Part shown: positions 1 through 7,528 of the stretch, in pieces
Numbering within the stretch: position 1 is the first letter of the stretch
Layout: the number at the start of each line of letters is the position of its first letter
Assembly: GCA_024278415.1 (NCBI GenBank)
Contig: JAJRTI010000212.1
Coordinates: 1-15,941 of the forward strand
Source of the DNA: Planctomycetota bacterium
Lineage (GTDB): Bacteria > Planctomycetota > Brocadiia > JAJRTI01
Reading direction: 5' to 3'
Length of the DNA: 15,941 nt
Notes under the pieces: model-generated
What the model was told of the DNA's origin: nothing
Database searches by the model: none
Seen by the model: only the letters and a program-made list of their open reading frames with translations
Program-made: the position numbers and the translations under genes

Positions 1-118
1 CGGCCTGCGGCCGCAACCCTGGGCTAGAAGCCGGAAGCCCGTTGGGCTTCCAAACAGCGTTGCGTCAAGCGGAAACGCTGTCCATTGAACTCGCGCACGT
101 TCATGGGGCCAACGGCTG
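1..118. repeat. Intergenic hairpin cluster at left edge
   Basis: I see no gene in this stretch. It holds three short palindromes. Positions 1-13 form a 5-bp stem (cggcc/ggccg) with a 3-nt loop. Positions 33-51 form a perfect 8-bp stem (ggaagccc/gggcttcc) around GTT. Positions 54-61 pair perfectly with 74-81 (acagcgtt/aacgctgt) around a 12-nt loop. None is followed by a clean T-run, so they are not obvious terminators. They resemble the hairpin-rich gap at 1859-2347, which suggests a family of palindromic intergenic elements. Confidence 0.55.
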
Positions 119-217
119 TTGCAATCGGCTGAAGTGTTACATTGCTTCTTTAGGCCTGTTTTCGATAATGCCTTTCCCGAGCATCGACAGGACTTGCGCG
201 GAGTTCGCACCACAAGG

Positions 218-1858
218 ATGAACGAACGAACCGACATGCAGGCAGAACGCAAACGGATACTGCCGCTTCTCGCGGTCGTGGCGATCGCACTGGCCGTGCG
301 TGCGTATGCCGCCCACGCGTCCCCGTGCGTCTCCAAGGACGCGCTCTGGTTCGTCACAGGCGCGCAGGCCATCGAAGACGGCCAGATGTCCGCTTGGCTG
401 GGCCAAGACCAGCATCCACTCTACGCGGCATGTGTATGGCTTTTTGGCCAACTTTGCGGCGATTGGATACGTGGCGGCCTCGTATTCAATGTGCTGATGG
501 GCGCCCTCGCCATCACCCCCGCTTACCTCCTGGCGCGAGCGCTCTTTGGCCGGCGAGCGGCCCTGTGTGCGGCCTTCTTTCTGGCGATCCACTCGTACGC
601 GGTCCGGTATTCTGCGGATGTCTTGTCCGAACCGACTTACCTCTTCCTTTTCCTATGCGCGGTTTTGTTTGGCCTCAGCGGCCTCCAGCGCGAAGACGTC
701 CGGCTCTTAGCCCTCTGCGGAGCCGCGTCCGCTTTGGCGTACCTCACCCGCCCCGAAGGCTTGGGCGTGGTCTTGGTCACCGCGTGCTGGGCCGGCGTCG
801 ACCGGGCCAGCCAGTGGCGTTCGAACGCATGGCCGAAGCTGGGGCGGCTCGCAATCTTGCTGGGTGCGTTCGCCCTGGTCGCGGCTCCGTACATGATCGA
901 AATCGGAGGCCTGACCCGAAAGAAGCATGTGGGTGAGGTTCTGCGGTTCCAACGCACTCAAGCGCCGCAGGCCGACACGTCGGTTCCTGGGTTCTCGCAG
1001 ACGGAGTTGATCGTCAACGGTCCGGCCGCGGCCGTGGCGAAGCAGCGCACCGGCATTTCGTACTACGTCGTCTGCGCGTACAAGCTCCTCGGCAGGCTGG
1101 TGTCCGCGTGCCGGCACGTGTTCATTCCTTTTGTCTTGCTCGGTCTATTGTGTCGAGGCGAGCCATCGCGAAATCGGCGCGGCGAACTCTACATCGGGTC
1201 ACTCGTGCTGGCGTATCTGCTGCTGCTGTACGGCTTGAAGACATCGTCCCAGTACGTGGCCCGTCGCCACACGTTCCCCATCGCCGTTCTGCTGCTGCTG
1301 TGGTCGGGGCCTGGCGTGCTGGTGGCGGCTCGCTGGTTGGCCCGCTGGCGGCCGCTTCGGCCCCGATCGCGCGCGGTGTTGCCATGGCTCTTGGCCCTGA
1401 TGGCGGTGGTGCAGGGCGTGAGGATCGCCAAACCTGAGCATAGGGACAAAGTGGGTGAAGCCGAGGCGGGGCTCTGGATTCGAGCCCATACCCGAGGCCG
1501 GCCGCGGGTGATCACGCTCGAACTTTCGCGCGTGGCCTGCTATGCTTACAGCCCTAATCTGGAGCTGCACAAGGCGTTCTCCGAGAGAGCGGCGAACGGC
1601 CCCCCCGTGAAGAACCCCAAGCGGGTCAGCTACTGGGGGATTCTCGATTACGCGTGCCGAATTCGCGCCACGCACGTGGTGGTCGACGAGGACCGAATCC
1701 GCCGCCTCGTGCCCGGCTTCATGGCGGACGTGGAGCGGGCTTGTGCCGCCTCCAAGCTGCCACGATTGATCTTGTGCCGCCGCTTCAAGAGATCCCCCCG
1801 TGATGCCTCGCCTTCGATCTTGATCTACAGGGTTGTCACGAGGCCGGAAAAGCAATAG
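218..1858 (+). CDS. GT39/PMT-type membrane glycosyltransferase
   Basis: This is an integral membrane protein of 546 residues, with about 10-11 hydrophobic segments across residues 14 to about 410 and a soluble C-terminal part of about 110 residues. The layout fits the GT39/PMT_2 superfamily, which moves a sugar from a polyprenyl-phosphate donor to an acceptor outside the membrane. The first external loop carries a Lys-Asp pair (K40, D41) where the family has its catalytic acidic residue. The motif YLTRPEGL in the middle of the protein is typical of PMT_2 members. The start is uncertain: ATG 218 is preceded directly by AAGG (too close), ATG 236 has no good ribosome site, and the reading frame stays open back to a TTG at 119 that runs into less protein-like sequence. 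The acceptor and sugar cannot be read from the sequence. It is more diverged than the other two GT39 genes here. Confidence 0.8.
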   Translation: MNERTDMQAERKRILPLLAVVAIALAVRAYAAHASPCVSKDALWFVTGAQAIEDGQMSAWLGQDQHPLYAACVWLFGQLCGDWIRGGLVFNVLMGALAITPAYLLARALFGRRAALCAAFFLAIHSYAVRYSADVLSEPTYLFLFLCAVLFGLSGLQREDVRLLALCGAASALAYLTRPEGLGVVLVTACWAGVDRASQWRSNAWPKLGRLAILLGAFALVAAPYMIEIGGLTRKKHVGEVLRFQRTQAPQADTSVPGFSQTELIVNGPAAAVAKQRTGISYYVVCAYKLLGRLVSACRHVFIPFVLLGLLCRGEPSRNRRGELYIGSLVLAYLLLLYGLKTSSQYVARRHTFPIAVLLLLWSGPGVLVAARWLARWRPLRPRSRAVLPWLLALMAVVQGVRIAKPEHRDKVGEAEAGLWIRAHTRGRPRVITLELSRVACYAYSPNLELHKAFSERAANGPPVKNPKRVSYWGILDYACRIRATHVVVDEDRIRRLVPGFMADVERACAASKLPRLILCRRFKRSPRDASPSILIYRVVTRPEKQ

Positions 1859-1877
1859 CTCCTTAGCGCAAATCTCG

Positions 1878-1893
1878 CGACAACATGTTGTCG
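1878..1893. promoter_or_regulatory. Perfect 16-bp palindrome (possible operator)
   Basis: The sequence cgacaacatgttgtcg equals its own reverse complement and starts 20 nt after the stop of the upstream GT39 gene. It has no loop, so it would make a poor RNA hairpin. Loop-free dyads of this length are typical of sites for dimeric DNA-binding proteins. No promoter is evident beside it, so a regulatory role is only a guess. Confidence 0.3.
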
Positions 1894-2053
1894 ATGTGTG
1901 CGGCGCGAGGCGCCCTACTACGAGCGACCTGACGGCGGCGTAGCCGCCCCTTCTCACAGGCAAGTCTGCGAGAACGCGTAGGCTGTTATCGCCCGCAAGA
2001 GTGAAAGACATTTGCGTCTTGGCCCTTGGAACTTGTTTGCGGCTCACCCAGGC

Positions 2054-2228
2054 CTCCGCACGGCATGTCCGTGCGGAGCCACGATTGGGAGCCAGATAGG
2101 GCCGACTGTCTTCCCCTTCCCCTTGCCTTTCCGCTCGGCAAGCCGAGCGGAAAGGCAAGGGGAAGGGGAAGTAGCTTGAGGGCGTTCATCTGGCCTCCAA
2201 TCGTCGCTCCGCAGGGGCATGCCCTGCG
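2054..2228. repeat. Nested ~86-nt-arm inverted repeat with perfect 30-bp core
   Basis: The core is exact: 2110-2139 is the reverse complement of 2142-2171, with only AA between them. Outside this, 2054-2096 matches the reverse complement of 2187-2228 at roughly 84 percent by eye, after a diverged spacer of about 13-15 nt on each side. Each outer arm also contains its own small hairpin: 2054-2063/2069-2078 on the left and 2209-2216/2222-2229 on the right, both with a CATG-containing 5-nt loop. The whole could fold as a long cruciform with side hairpins. It looks like two copies of one unit joined head to head, or a MITE-like palindrome. No coding function is apparent. Confidence 0.7.
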
Positions 2229-2257
2229 GCGGCGCAGCCACCCCTTTTTCACAGTTC

Positions 2258-2327
2258 GGAGCGGAACGCCTTCGCGTTCCGGCGGACGGCGAGGGCCTTC
2301 CGCTCCTGGGTTGCGGGCGAAGCCCGC
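2258..2327. repeat. Compound hairpin upstream of second GT39 gene
   Basis: Positions 2258-2265 (ggagcgga) pair exactly with 2299-2306, enclosing a second stem ggaacgc/gcgttcc (2263-2269 with 2274-2280, loop CTTC) that overlaps the outer one, so the two are alternatives. A third stem, gcgggc-GAA-gcccgc (2313-2327), is followed by only TTT. It ends 10 nt before the Shine-Dalgarno-like GGAG of the next gene, so it would lie in that gene's 5' leader if transcription starts upstream. Confidence 0.5.
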
Positions 2328-2336
2328 TTTGTGATT

Positions 2337-2340
2337 GGAG
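2337..2340 (+). promoter_or_regulatory. Ribosome-binding site deciding a TTG start
   Basis: GGAG lies 7 nt before TTG 2348. This is the first well-spaced site after the palindrome cluster and the reason for choosing this start over ATG 2219, which lies inside repeat sequence. Confidence 0.5.
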
Positions 2341-2347
2341 ACTCGTC

Positions 2348-4198
2348 TTGCAGGACCAAGCAAGTTGTGCCGCAGTTGCGGAAGGCTCAAGTTCAGAAGA
2401 CAACGGCCGTTCACTGAGCGTGCTCGCGCTGGCCATGATCCTGCTGTTTGTGGCCTGCCAAGTGCCGGACCTTTGGCGAATTCCCACTCTCAAAGGCGAC
2501 TCAACGCTATACATCCAATCCGCGCATACCATGATCGAGTCTGGCGACTGGATGACGCCGCGCTATGAGTCCGGCGCGATCCGGCTCCAGAAGCCGATCC
2601 TCACGTACTGGTTGGTGGGCGGGTCTATGCGCCTGTTTGGGCCGGGGCATGGGCTCGCGCCGATGCGTCTGCCGTCGCTGCTCACGGCCTTGGCGACTTT
2701 GGGGTTTGTCTTTGGCCTGGGCCAGGTGCTCTTGAAGGACCGCCTGGCCGCGCTCTTGGCGACAGCGGCTCACGCATCGACAGAGGTCGTGTACAGCAAT
2801 GCGCATCAGGCGCGCACAGATTCGATTCTCGCCTTCTTTGTTGTGGGGTCCATGTATTTCTTCGCGCGGCTCATTTTCGAGCCTGGCCACGAGCGGCGAG
2901 ACGCGATCCTGGCTTACAGCGCGGCCGCGGGGGCACTACTCACGAAAGGCATGGCGGCTTTCGCATTCGGGTTGCTGCCGGTCGCGGTGTTCCTTGCGAT
3001 CTGCTGGAAGCGGACAGGGTCGGTGCGCTGGCGCGCGGTCGCCTCGCCGTGGGGGCTGGCGGCCATGGTGCTCATCGCGGGGCCGTGGTACGGCCTCACG
3101 CTCGCACACCATGGCCGCGCGTTCGTCTCGACGTTCCTGTTCGACCAGATTGGGGACAACGTGGCCAAGCCGAAGTGGTATCTGTTGGCGAATCTGCTGG
3201 ACTACCCGTGGCTGCTCTTCCGAAGCTGTTTCCCCTGGGGGTTGGTTGCGGTTTTTGGCTTGGTGGCCGACGATGCCCGAGTGCGCCGCGTGGTCAAAGA
3301 GCGGGGCGCGCAGTGGGCGTTTCTGCTCACGTGGATTGGCTGTTTGTCTTTCATACTCATGTGCTCAGGCTCGACGCGCATGCGTTACACCTTGCCGGCG
3401 TTGCCGCCGGTGTCGCTGCTTGCCGGTCTGCTTTTGGCCCAGATAGCGAGATCGGCCCAACGGCCGAAGGGCGTGACTTGGGCGCTCCATGGGCTGACCT
3501 TGGGCGCGGTGCTCACGGGCGCCGGCTTGCTGGCCCACGTGGCTGTGCAGCGCGTGGCCGGCAGCGGCATCGACGCGATCGAAGTGGCCGCCGCCCTGGT
3601 GCTGATCGGCTGCGGCGTGGCCATGTTCATGCTCAATCGCCGCGGCTTGGTGGCGCACGCCGCTCTCTGCGCGGGAGCATGGATGGTGTTGCTGATGGCG
3701 TCGATCAACGCCTTCCTCTCCCCGGCGGCGCCGCTACAGATCGCGGCGGAATTGGTGCGGGAGGTTCTTGTTTCACAACCCCAGGACGTCCGCCTCGCCA
3801 CGGCCGGGCTGACCAAGCAGGTTCGCACCATCGTGCTCGTGTTATCCGGCCGCCGTGTCACGGAATGGACGGATTCGGGCGAGCGGGCTGAGCAGATGAA
3901 GTTCCTGCGGAAACTGGGGAGCCAGGCGGGCCGGAGCCTCGTGCTGATCGACGGCAAGCTTTATTCGGCGCTGCCCGATGATGTTCGGCAGCAGTGGAGC
4001 GTCCTTGGGAAGCGGTCCGGCATTCGCAAGCTAAAACTCAAGCGATGGCTTCGCAAGGAGCCGAGAACCCTCAAGTCCTTGCTTGACTCAAACAGAATCA
4101 CCATATACGCTCTCTACCACGAAAAGTTCCCTCGCGCGGTGAGCGAGGCCTCCTTCGGCGGTTCCGCCGCGGCGGCCCCAGACCGACGGCAGCCGTGA
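2348..4198 (+). CDS. ArnT-like GT39 membrane glycosyltransferase
   Basis: This encodes 616 residues from the proposed TTG start. About 12-13 hydrophobic segments fill residues 22 to about 465, followed by a soluble tail rich in Lys and Arg. ArnT/PMT-type marks are visible: an acidic residue in the first external loop (GDSTLY, D51), the SGDWMTPRYESG stretch just after it, KPILTYWL (ArnT-like proteins have KPP-Y-W), ARTDSIL, and LTKG. Family members transfer a sugar from undecaprenyl or decaprenyl phosphate to lipid A or another envelope acceptor. The in-frame ATG at 2219 would add 43 residues encoded by repeat DNA, so I prefer TTG 2348. It shares its general layout with the GT39 gene at 7529 and is probably a distant paralogue. 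The sugar and acceptor are unknown. Confidence 0.82.
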   Translation: MQDQASCAAVAEGSSSEDNGRSLSVLALAMILLFVACQVPDLWRIPTLKGDSTLYIQSAHTMIESGDWMTPRYESGAIRLQKPILTYWLVGGSMRLFGPGHGLAPMRLPSLLTALATLGFVFGLGQVLLKDRLAALLATAAHASTEVVYSNAHQARTDSILAFFVVGSMYFFARLIFEPGHERRDAILAYSAAAGALLTKGMAAFAFGLLPVAVFLAICWKRTGSVRWRAVASPWGLAAMVLIAGPWYGLTLAHHGRAFVSTFLFDQIGDNVAKPKWYLLANLLDYPWLLFRSCFPWGLVAVFGLVADDARVRRVVKERGAQWAFLLTWIGCLSFILMCSGSTRMRYTLPALPPVSLLAGLLLAQIARSAQRPKGVTWALHGLTLGAVLTGAGLLAHVAVQRVAGSGIDAIEVAAALVLIGCGVAMFMLNRRGLVAHAALCAGAWMVLLMASINAFLSPAAPLQIAAELVREVLVSQPQDVRLATAGLTKQVRTIVLVLSGRRVTEWTDSGERAEQMKFLRKLGSQAGRSLVLIDGKLYSALPDDVRQQWSVLGKRSGIRKLKLKRWLRKEPRTLKSLLDSNRITIYALYHEKFPRAVSEASFGGSAAAAPDRRQP

Positions 4199-4396
4199 GC
4201 GCACAGCCAGGCTGTTCCAGCCCAAGTCGGAACATAGCGATCGTTCTTGGGCTTCGCGATGAAGGAACTTTCATGTCCGCTTCATGGAGCCTTCAGGGCT
4301 CCTTTGGCATCATGTGTCGCCGGCCATGCCGGTCTTGGACCGGCGGCGGGCAACCGGTGGCCCTCCTTCAACACGAGACGATTCAGAGAACCCCAG
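4199..4396. other. 198-nt gap with small hairpins, no gene seen
   Basis: This gap separates the second GT39 gene from the epimerase. The epimerase frame stays open through part of it, but the translation upstream of ATG 4397 does not resemble the family's N-terminus. Small hairpins are present: ggagcc/ggctcc (4286-4291 with 4297-4302, followed by TTT) and ccggc-CAT-gccgg (4320-4332). The first could be a weak terminator or another intergenic palindrome. No convincing promoter was found. Confidence 0.4.
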
Positions 4397-5365
4397 ATGA
4401 ACGTGGTTCACGGACAACAGGTGCTTGTGACAGGCGGCGCGGGCTTCATCGGCAGCCACCTCGTCGATTGGGCCCTGGGCCAGGGTGCCCAACGCGTGGT
4501 GGCGCTGGACAATCTTGTCGCGGGCCGGCTGGAGTTCCTGCGGCATCTGGACGATGAGCCTCGGTTCGAGTTTGTGGAGGGCGACGTGCGGGACACGGAC
4601 CTCGTGGCCTCACTCGTGCGCAGCAGCGACTTCGTCTTCCATGAGGCCGCGGCCAAGTTGGTCGTGTCGCGCGAGAGCCCCCGCACAGACATGGAGACCA
4701 ACATCGCCGGAACGCTAAACGTGTTAGAGGCGGCGAAGGGGTCGGACGTGCGCATCGTGCACGCGTCCACAGGCTCGGTCTTGGGCAGTTGCGACCGGCC
4801 CATGCGGGAGGACCACCCGGGCAAGCCCACCACGCTCTACGGGATCAGCAAGTCCGCCGCGGAAAACTACTGCCTCTTCTATGCCCGGGAGTTCGGCGTG
4901 CGCGTGACCGTGCTGCGGTACTTCCACGTGTTCGGCCCTCGGCAAGCGTTCGATGGCGAGGCCGGCGTGGTCAGCATCTTCTTGGGCCGCGTACTTTCCG
5001 GCAAACCGCCCGTCATCTTGGGCACAGGCGAACAAATCCGCTGCTTCACGTATGTGGCCGACGACGTGCGCGCCAACGAGTTGGTGGTTAGCAACGACGA
5101 GACCATCGGCCATGTGTACAACGCGGCGTCGCACAACCGCGTGTCCGTCACGCAACTGGCCCACACGATCATCGACCGCTATGGCCCGCCTGGCATGGCC
5201 CCCGAGTACGGCCCGGCTCGGCCAGGCGAAAACCTCAAGCCCATTCCCGACACCTCGAAGATCGAAGCGCTCGGCTTTCGCGAAGCCACGACCTTCGACG
5301 AAGGCTTGGATCGTACGCGCCAGTGGGTCGAGGAGACCTTGCGAGCAGGAGCCGCCGTATCATGA
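4397..5365 (+). CDS. NAD-dependent sugar-nucleotide epimerase/dehydratase (extended SDR)
   Basis: This 322-residue protein has the usual length of the family. The N-terminal Rossmann motif TGGAGFIGSH (residues 12-21) binds NAD(P). An acidic patch follows the second strand (VALDN), and VEGDVRD is the usual adenine-contacting segment. The catalytic Tyr-Lys pair is YGISK (Y148, K152), with Ser/Thr at 124-127 completing the active site. RYFHVFGPRQ and a C-terminal substrate-binding half follow. Members interconvert or decarboxylate UDP-, GDP- or dTDP-sugars in the cytoplasm; which reaction applies here cannot be decided by eye. The chosen ATG lies directly before the nucleotide-binding strand. 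Its TGA overlaps the ATG of the next gene (ATGA), so the two are probably translationally coupled. Confidence 0.9.
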   Translation: MNVVHGQQVLVTGGAGFIGSHLVDWALGQGAQRVVALDNLVAGRLEFLRHLDDEPRFEFVEGDVRDTDLVASLVRSSDFVFHEAAAKLVVSRESPRTDMETNIAGTLNVLEAAKGSDVRIVHASTGSVLGSCDRPMREDHPGKPTTLYGISKSAAENYCLFYAREFGVRVTVLRYFHVFGPRQAFDGEAGVVSIFLGRVLSGKPPVILGTGEQIRCFTYVADDVRANELVVSNDETIGHVYNAASHNRVSVTQLAHTIIDRYGPPGMAPEYGPARPGENLKPIPDTSKIEALGFREATTFDEGLDRTRQWVEETLRAGAAVS

Positions 5366-6108
5366 AAGTGTCCATCGTTGTCCCCGCGTATAACGAAGAA
5401 GAAAACCTGCCCCTGTTGATACCGCAGATCGATGGTGTCATGTCTGGGCGCGACGAGGACTATGAGATCCTCGTGATCAACGACGGCAGCACGGACGGCA
5501 CGGGCCGCGTGCTGCGGGAGTTGGTCGGGCAATTCCCCGCGTTGCGCGTGGTCGAGTTCGCCCAGAACGCCGGCGAAAGCGCGGGCTGGCACGCGGGGTT
5601 CCGGCTCGCGACTGGCGACGTGGTGGTCACCATGGATGCGGACCTCCAGAACGACCCCGAAGACATCCCGGTCCTGCTTGCGGGGCTCGAGAACGCGGAC
5701 TGCGTGTCTGGAGTGCGGCAGAAACGGGACGATAGTTTCGTGCGTCGCATCTCGTCGCGCATCGCCAACTTCGTGCGGAACTGCTTCACGCACGATCACA
5801 CCACAGACGTGGGCTGCTCGCTGCGCGCGGTGCGGCGCGAATTCATCGCGGACCTGCCGTTCTTCAATCACATGCACCGGTTCTTGACCGCGCTGGTTCA
5901 GTTGGAGGGGGCGCGGTGTGTTGAAGTGCCCGTGCGCCACCACCCGCGCGTGCACGGCCAATCGAAGTACGGCACGTGGGGCCGGCTCTGCGAGGGCATC
6001 GTCGACCTGTTGGCGGTGCGATGGATGATGAAGCGCTGGATTCGGTATGAGATCGGGTGGGACTCGGCGCAGGAGAAAGCTCCCGCCTCGGGCGGCCCCC
6101 GCCAGTAG
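5362..6108 (+). CDS. GT2 glycosyltransferase, polyprenyl-phosphate sugar synthase type
   Basis: This 248-residue protein is a single GT-A domain of the dolichyl-phosphate-mannose-synthase/ArnC class. It shows the N-terminal strand VSIVVPAYNEEENL (4-16), the nucleotide-binding DGSTDGT (41-47) and the metal-binding DADLQNDP (92-99). Further on come an acceptor-side GCSLRAVRRE segment and the late basic motif with HGQSKYG that is typical of this class. No C-terminal membrane segments are seen, so it is probably a cytoplasmic or peripheral enzyme making a polyprenyl-phosphate-linked sugar from a nucleotide sugar. That product would be the donor for the GT39 enzymes nearby. The ATG overlaps the epimerase stop, and AGGAG at 5347-5351 lies 10 nt upstream. 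The sugar is not identifiable. Confidence 0.9.
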   Translation: MKVSIVVPAYNEEENLPLLIPQIDGVMSGRDEDYEILVINDGSTDGTGRVLRELVGQFPALRVVEFAQNAGESAGWHAGFRLATGDVVVTMDADLQNDPEDIPVLLAGLENADCVSGVRQKRDDSFVRRISSRIANFVRNCFTHDHTTDVGCSLRAVRREFIADLPFFNHMHRFLTALVQLEGARCVEVPVRHHPRVHGQSKYGTWGRLCEGIVDLLAVRWMMKRWIRYEIGWDSAQEKAPASGGPRQ

Positions 6109-6139
6109 CGCTGCTCGCCCCTACCCACGGAACAGACCC

Positions 6140-6847
6140 ATGCCAACAGCCGATCCCGCGCTCTTTAGCTTCGCCATCATGGGCAACGAGGTCCACGTGA
6201 CCCTGTGGACGCTCTTCGGCCTCATCATGGGCAACGCGCTCTTCACGTCGCGCGTGTTGGTCCAGTGGATCCTCAGCGAACGGCATGGGCGATCCGTGAC
6301 GCCCAAATCATTCTGGTGGCTGAGCCTGGTCGCCACCGTGGCCATGATCGCGTACGGGTTCCACCGGATGGAAGTGCCGTTTATTCTGGGGTACGCCGTC
6401 AATCTCATGCCCTACACGCGGAACCTCATCCTGTCCTACCGGCCCTCACGCGGCGCGGGCCCCTGGGGGATCGCCCTCTGCTTCGCCGCCGTGCTGGGGT
6501 GCCTGGCGATGCTGGCCACACACCGAGCGGATGCCGTCAAGGACGCGTGGTTCTTCTTCGGTCTGGCCGGTTCGCTCGTGTTCAACTCCCGCTTCTTGGT
6601 CCAGTGGGTCCACAGCGAGCGCTTGGGCAGGAGCGAGTTGTCGTTGCCGTTTTGGTATCTGAGTCTGGTCGGCTCGGTGACGCTTCTCATCTATAGCCTG
6701 AAGCGAACGGACCCGGTCTTCACTCTCGGTTTCCTCTTCAACGCCATCCCGTACATCCGAAACATCATGCTGCTTCGCCGCGCGAACGCGCTGGCGCAGG
6801 CCGCGGGCGAGTCGGTCGGGGGCGTGGCCCTCAAGAGCGAGGAGTAG
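6140..6847 (+). CDS. Tandem LAB_N (LpxB N-terminal-like) membrane protein
   Basis: This 235-residue membrane protein consists of two copies of the lipid-A-biosynthesis N-terminal domain (LAB_N). Copy 1 covers about 23-97 and copy 2 about 136-210. The copies align without gaps at an offset of 113 residues: S37-R38-x-LVQW43 matches S150-R-F-LVQW156, SER with GRS follows both, FWWLSLV matches FWYLSLV, and N88-xx-PYxRN matches N201-xx-PYIRN. A hydrophobic linker segment (about 108-127) joins them. Single LAB_N domains are found at the N-terminus of some LpxB proteins and as stand-alone proteins beside GT2 and GT39 genes; their biochemical role is not settled. ATG 6140 is chosen, and ATG 6179 is possible. 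The frame is open further upstream but overlaps the GT2 end. Confidence 0.85.
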   Translation: MPTADPALFSFAIMGNEVHVTLWTLFGLIMGNALFTSRVLVQWILSERHGRSVTPKSFWWLSLVATVAMIAYGFHRMEVPFILGYAVNLMPYTRNLILSYRPSRGAGPWGIALCFAAVLGCLAMLATHRADAVKDAWFFFGLAGSLVFNSRFLVQWVHSERLGRSELSLPFWYLSLVGSVTLLIYSLKRTDPVFTLGFLFNAIPYIRNIMLLRRANALAQAAGESVGGVALKSEE

Positions 6848-6851
6848 GAGC

Positions 6852-7523
6852 ATGAACTACCAACTGCTGCCGGGCGTCACCCTGGGGCCCAGCCACCAAA
6901 TCGGCGCATACTGCCTCATCGGCGAGCCGCCGCGTGGCGCCCAACCTGGCGAGCGGCCCACGTCCATCGGCGCGCACGCCACCCTCCGGTCCCACACGAT
7001 CATCTACGCCGGCAACCAGATCGGCGACCACTTCAGCACCGGCCACTCCGTCATGCTGCGTGAGGACAACGTCGTGGGCGACCACGTGAGCATCGGCACT
7101 GGCACCATCATCGAGCATGACGTCGAGATCCAAGACAACGTGCGCATTCATTCATGCGCGTTCGTGCCGGAGTACACGGTCATCGAGGAAGGCGCCTGGC
7201 TGGGGCCCCACGTGGTGGTGACGAACACGATGCACCCGCTCTGCCCGCGCGCCAAAGAATGTATGCGAGGGCCAGTCATCAAGCGCGGCGCGAAGATCGG
7301 CGCCAACTCTACGCTCTTGCCCACGATCACGATTGGCGAAGGAGCGCTGGTCGGAGCCGGGTCCGTGGTCTTGCGCGACGTGCCCCCGGGCGCGGTCTTC
7401 GCCGGCAACCCGGCCCGGCAGATCGGGCAGACCCATGAACTGAGTTGCCGGTCGGGACTCATGACTGGCCCTTACTCGGAGGCCGTGGCGGGCATGGCCG
7501 ATCCGCCGGGGGCCGCGCAGTAG
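6852..7523 (+). CDS. Left-handed beta-helix (hexapeptide) acyltransferase
   Basis: This 223-residue protein is built of hexapeptide turns ([LIV]-G-x4) from residue 8 to about 195, ending in the FAGNPAR-type cap common to trimeric sugar acetyltransferases. The breaks in the helix (PPRGAQPGERP near 26-36 and TMHPLCPRAKECMRG near 127-141) are typical loops around the active site. Closest in feel are WlbB/WbpD-type UDP-3-amino-sugar N-acetyltransferases, and LpxA-like acyltransferases are a second option. The aminotransferase at 9218 would make a matching amino-sugar substrate. The last 30 residues are an unrelated, low-complexity tail. ATG 6852 starts 4 nt after the LAB_N gene stop, and GGAG runs across that stop codon, so the genes are likely coupled. 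Confidence 0.85.
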   Translation: MNYQLLPGVTLGPSHQIGAYCLIGEPPRGAQPGERPTSIGAHATLRSHTIIYAGNQIGDHFSTGHSVMLREDNVVGDHVSIGTGTIIEHDVEIQDNVRIHSCAFVPEYTVIEEGAWLGPHVVVTNTMHPLCPRAKECMRGPVIKRGAKIGANSTLLPTITIGEGALVGAGSVVLRDVPPGAVFAGNPARQIGQTHELSCRSGLMTGPYSEAVAGMADPPGAAQ

Positions 7524-7528
7524 CTGGC

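Larger units (their letters stand above)
1859..2347. repeat. 489-nt gene-free gap filled with palindromes
   Basis: No credible gene lies between the two GT39 genes. The gap is a string of hairpins: a 16-bp perfect palindrome (1878-1893), ggcgc-GAG-gcgcc (1902-1914), ggcggc-GTA-gccgcc (1933-1947), the large nested inverted repeat described separately (2054-2228), a compound hairpin (2258-2306) and gcgggc-GAA-gcccgc (2313-2327). Several have 3-nt loops. The density and variety look like a REP/MITE-like intergenic element or several elements nested in one another. Open frames run through it on both strands, but their translations are repeat-like and match no protein family I know. Confidence 0.6.

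Noticed and set aside
1199..2158. Long minus-strand open frame overlapping the first GT39 gene and the repeat gap
   Set aside because: It is antisense to a convincing membrane protein, runs into the repeats, has Arg/Ala/Gly-rich composition typical of shadow frames in GC-rich DNA, and shows no family motif.
2209..2247. Hairpin plus T5 run as a rho-independent terminator
   Set aside because: The T-run (2245-2249) is about 15 nt from the stem, too far for an intrinsic terminator, and the stem is part of the larger inverted repeat.
2219..2347. N-terminal extension of the second GT39 gene from ATG 2219
   Set aside because: The ATG lies in the loop of a hairpin in the repeat cluster, and the 43 added residues come from palindromic DNA. 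TTG 2348 has a well-spaced GGAG.
4195..4396. Small gene between the second GT39 and the epimerase
   Set aside because: Open frames here run into or overlap the epimerase gene in other frames, have no ribosome-binding site worth noting, and translate hairpin DNA.
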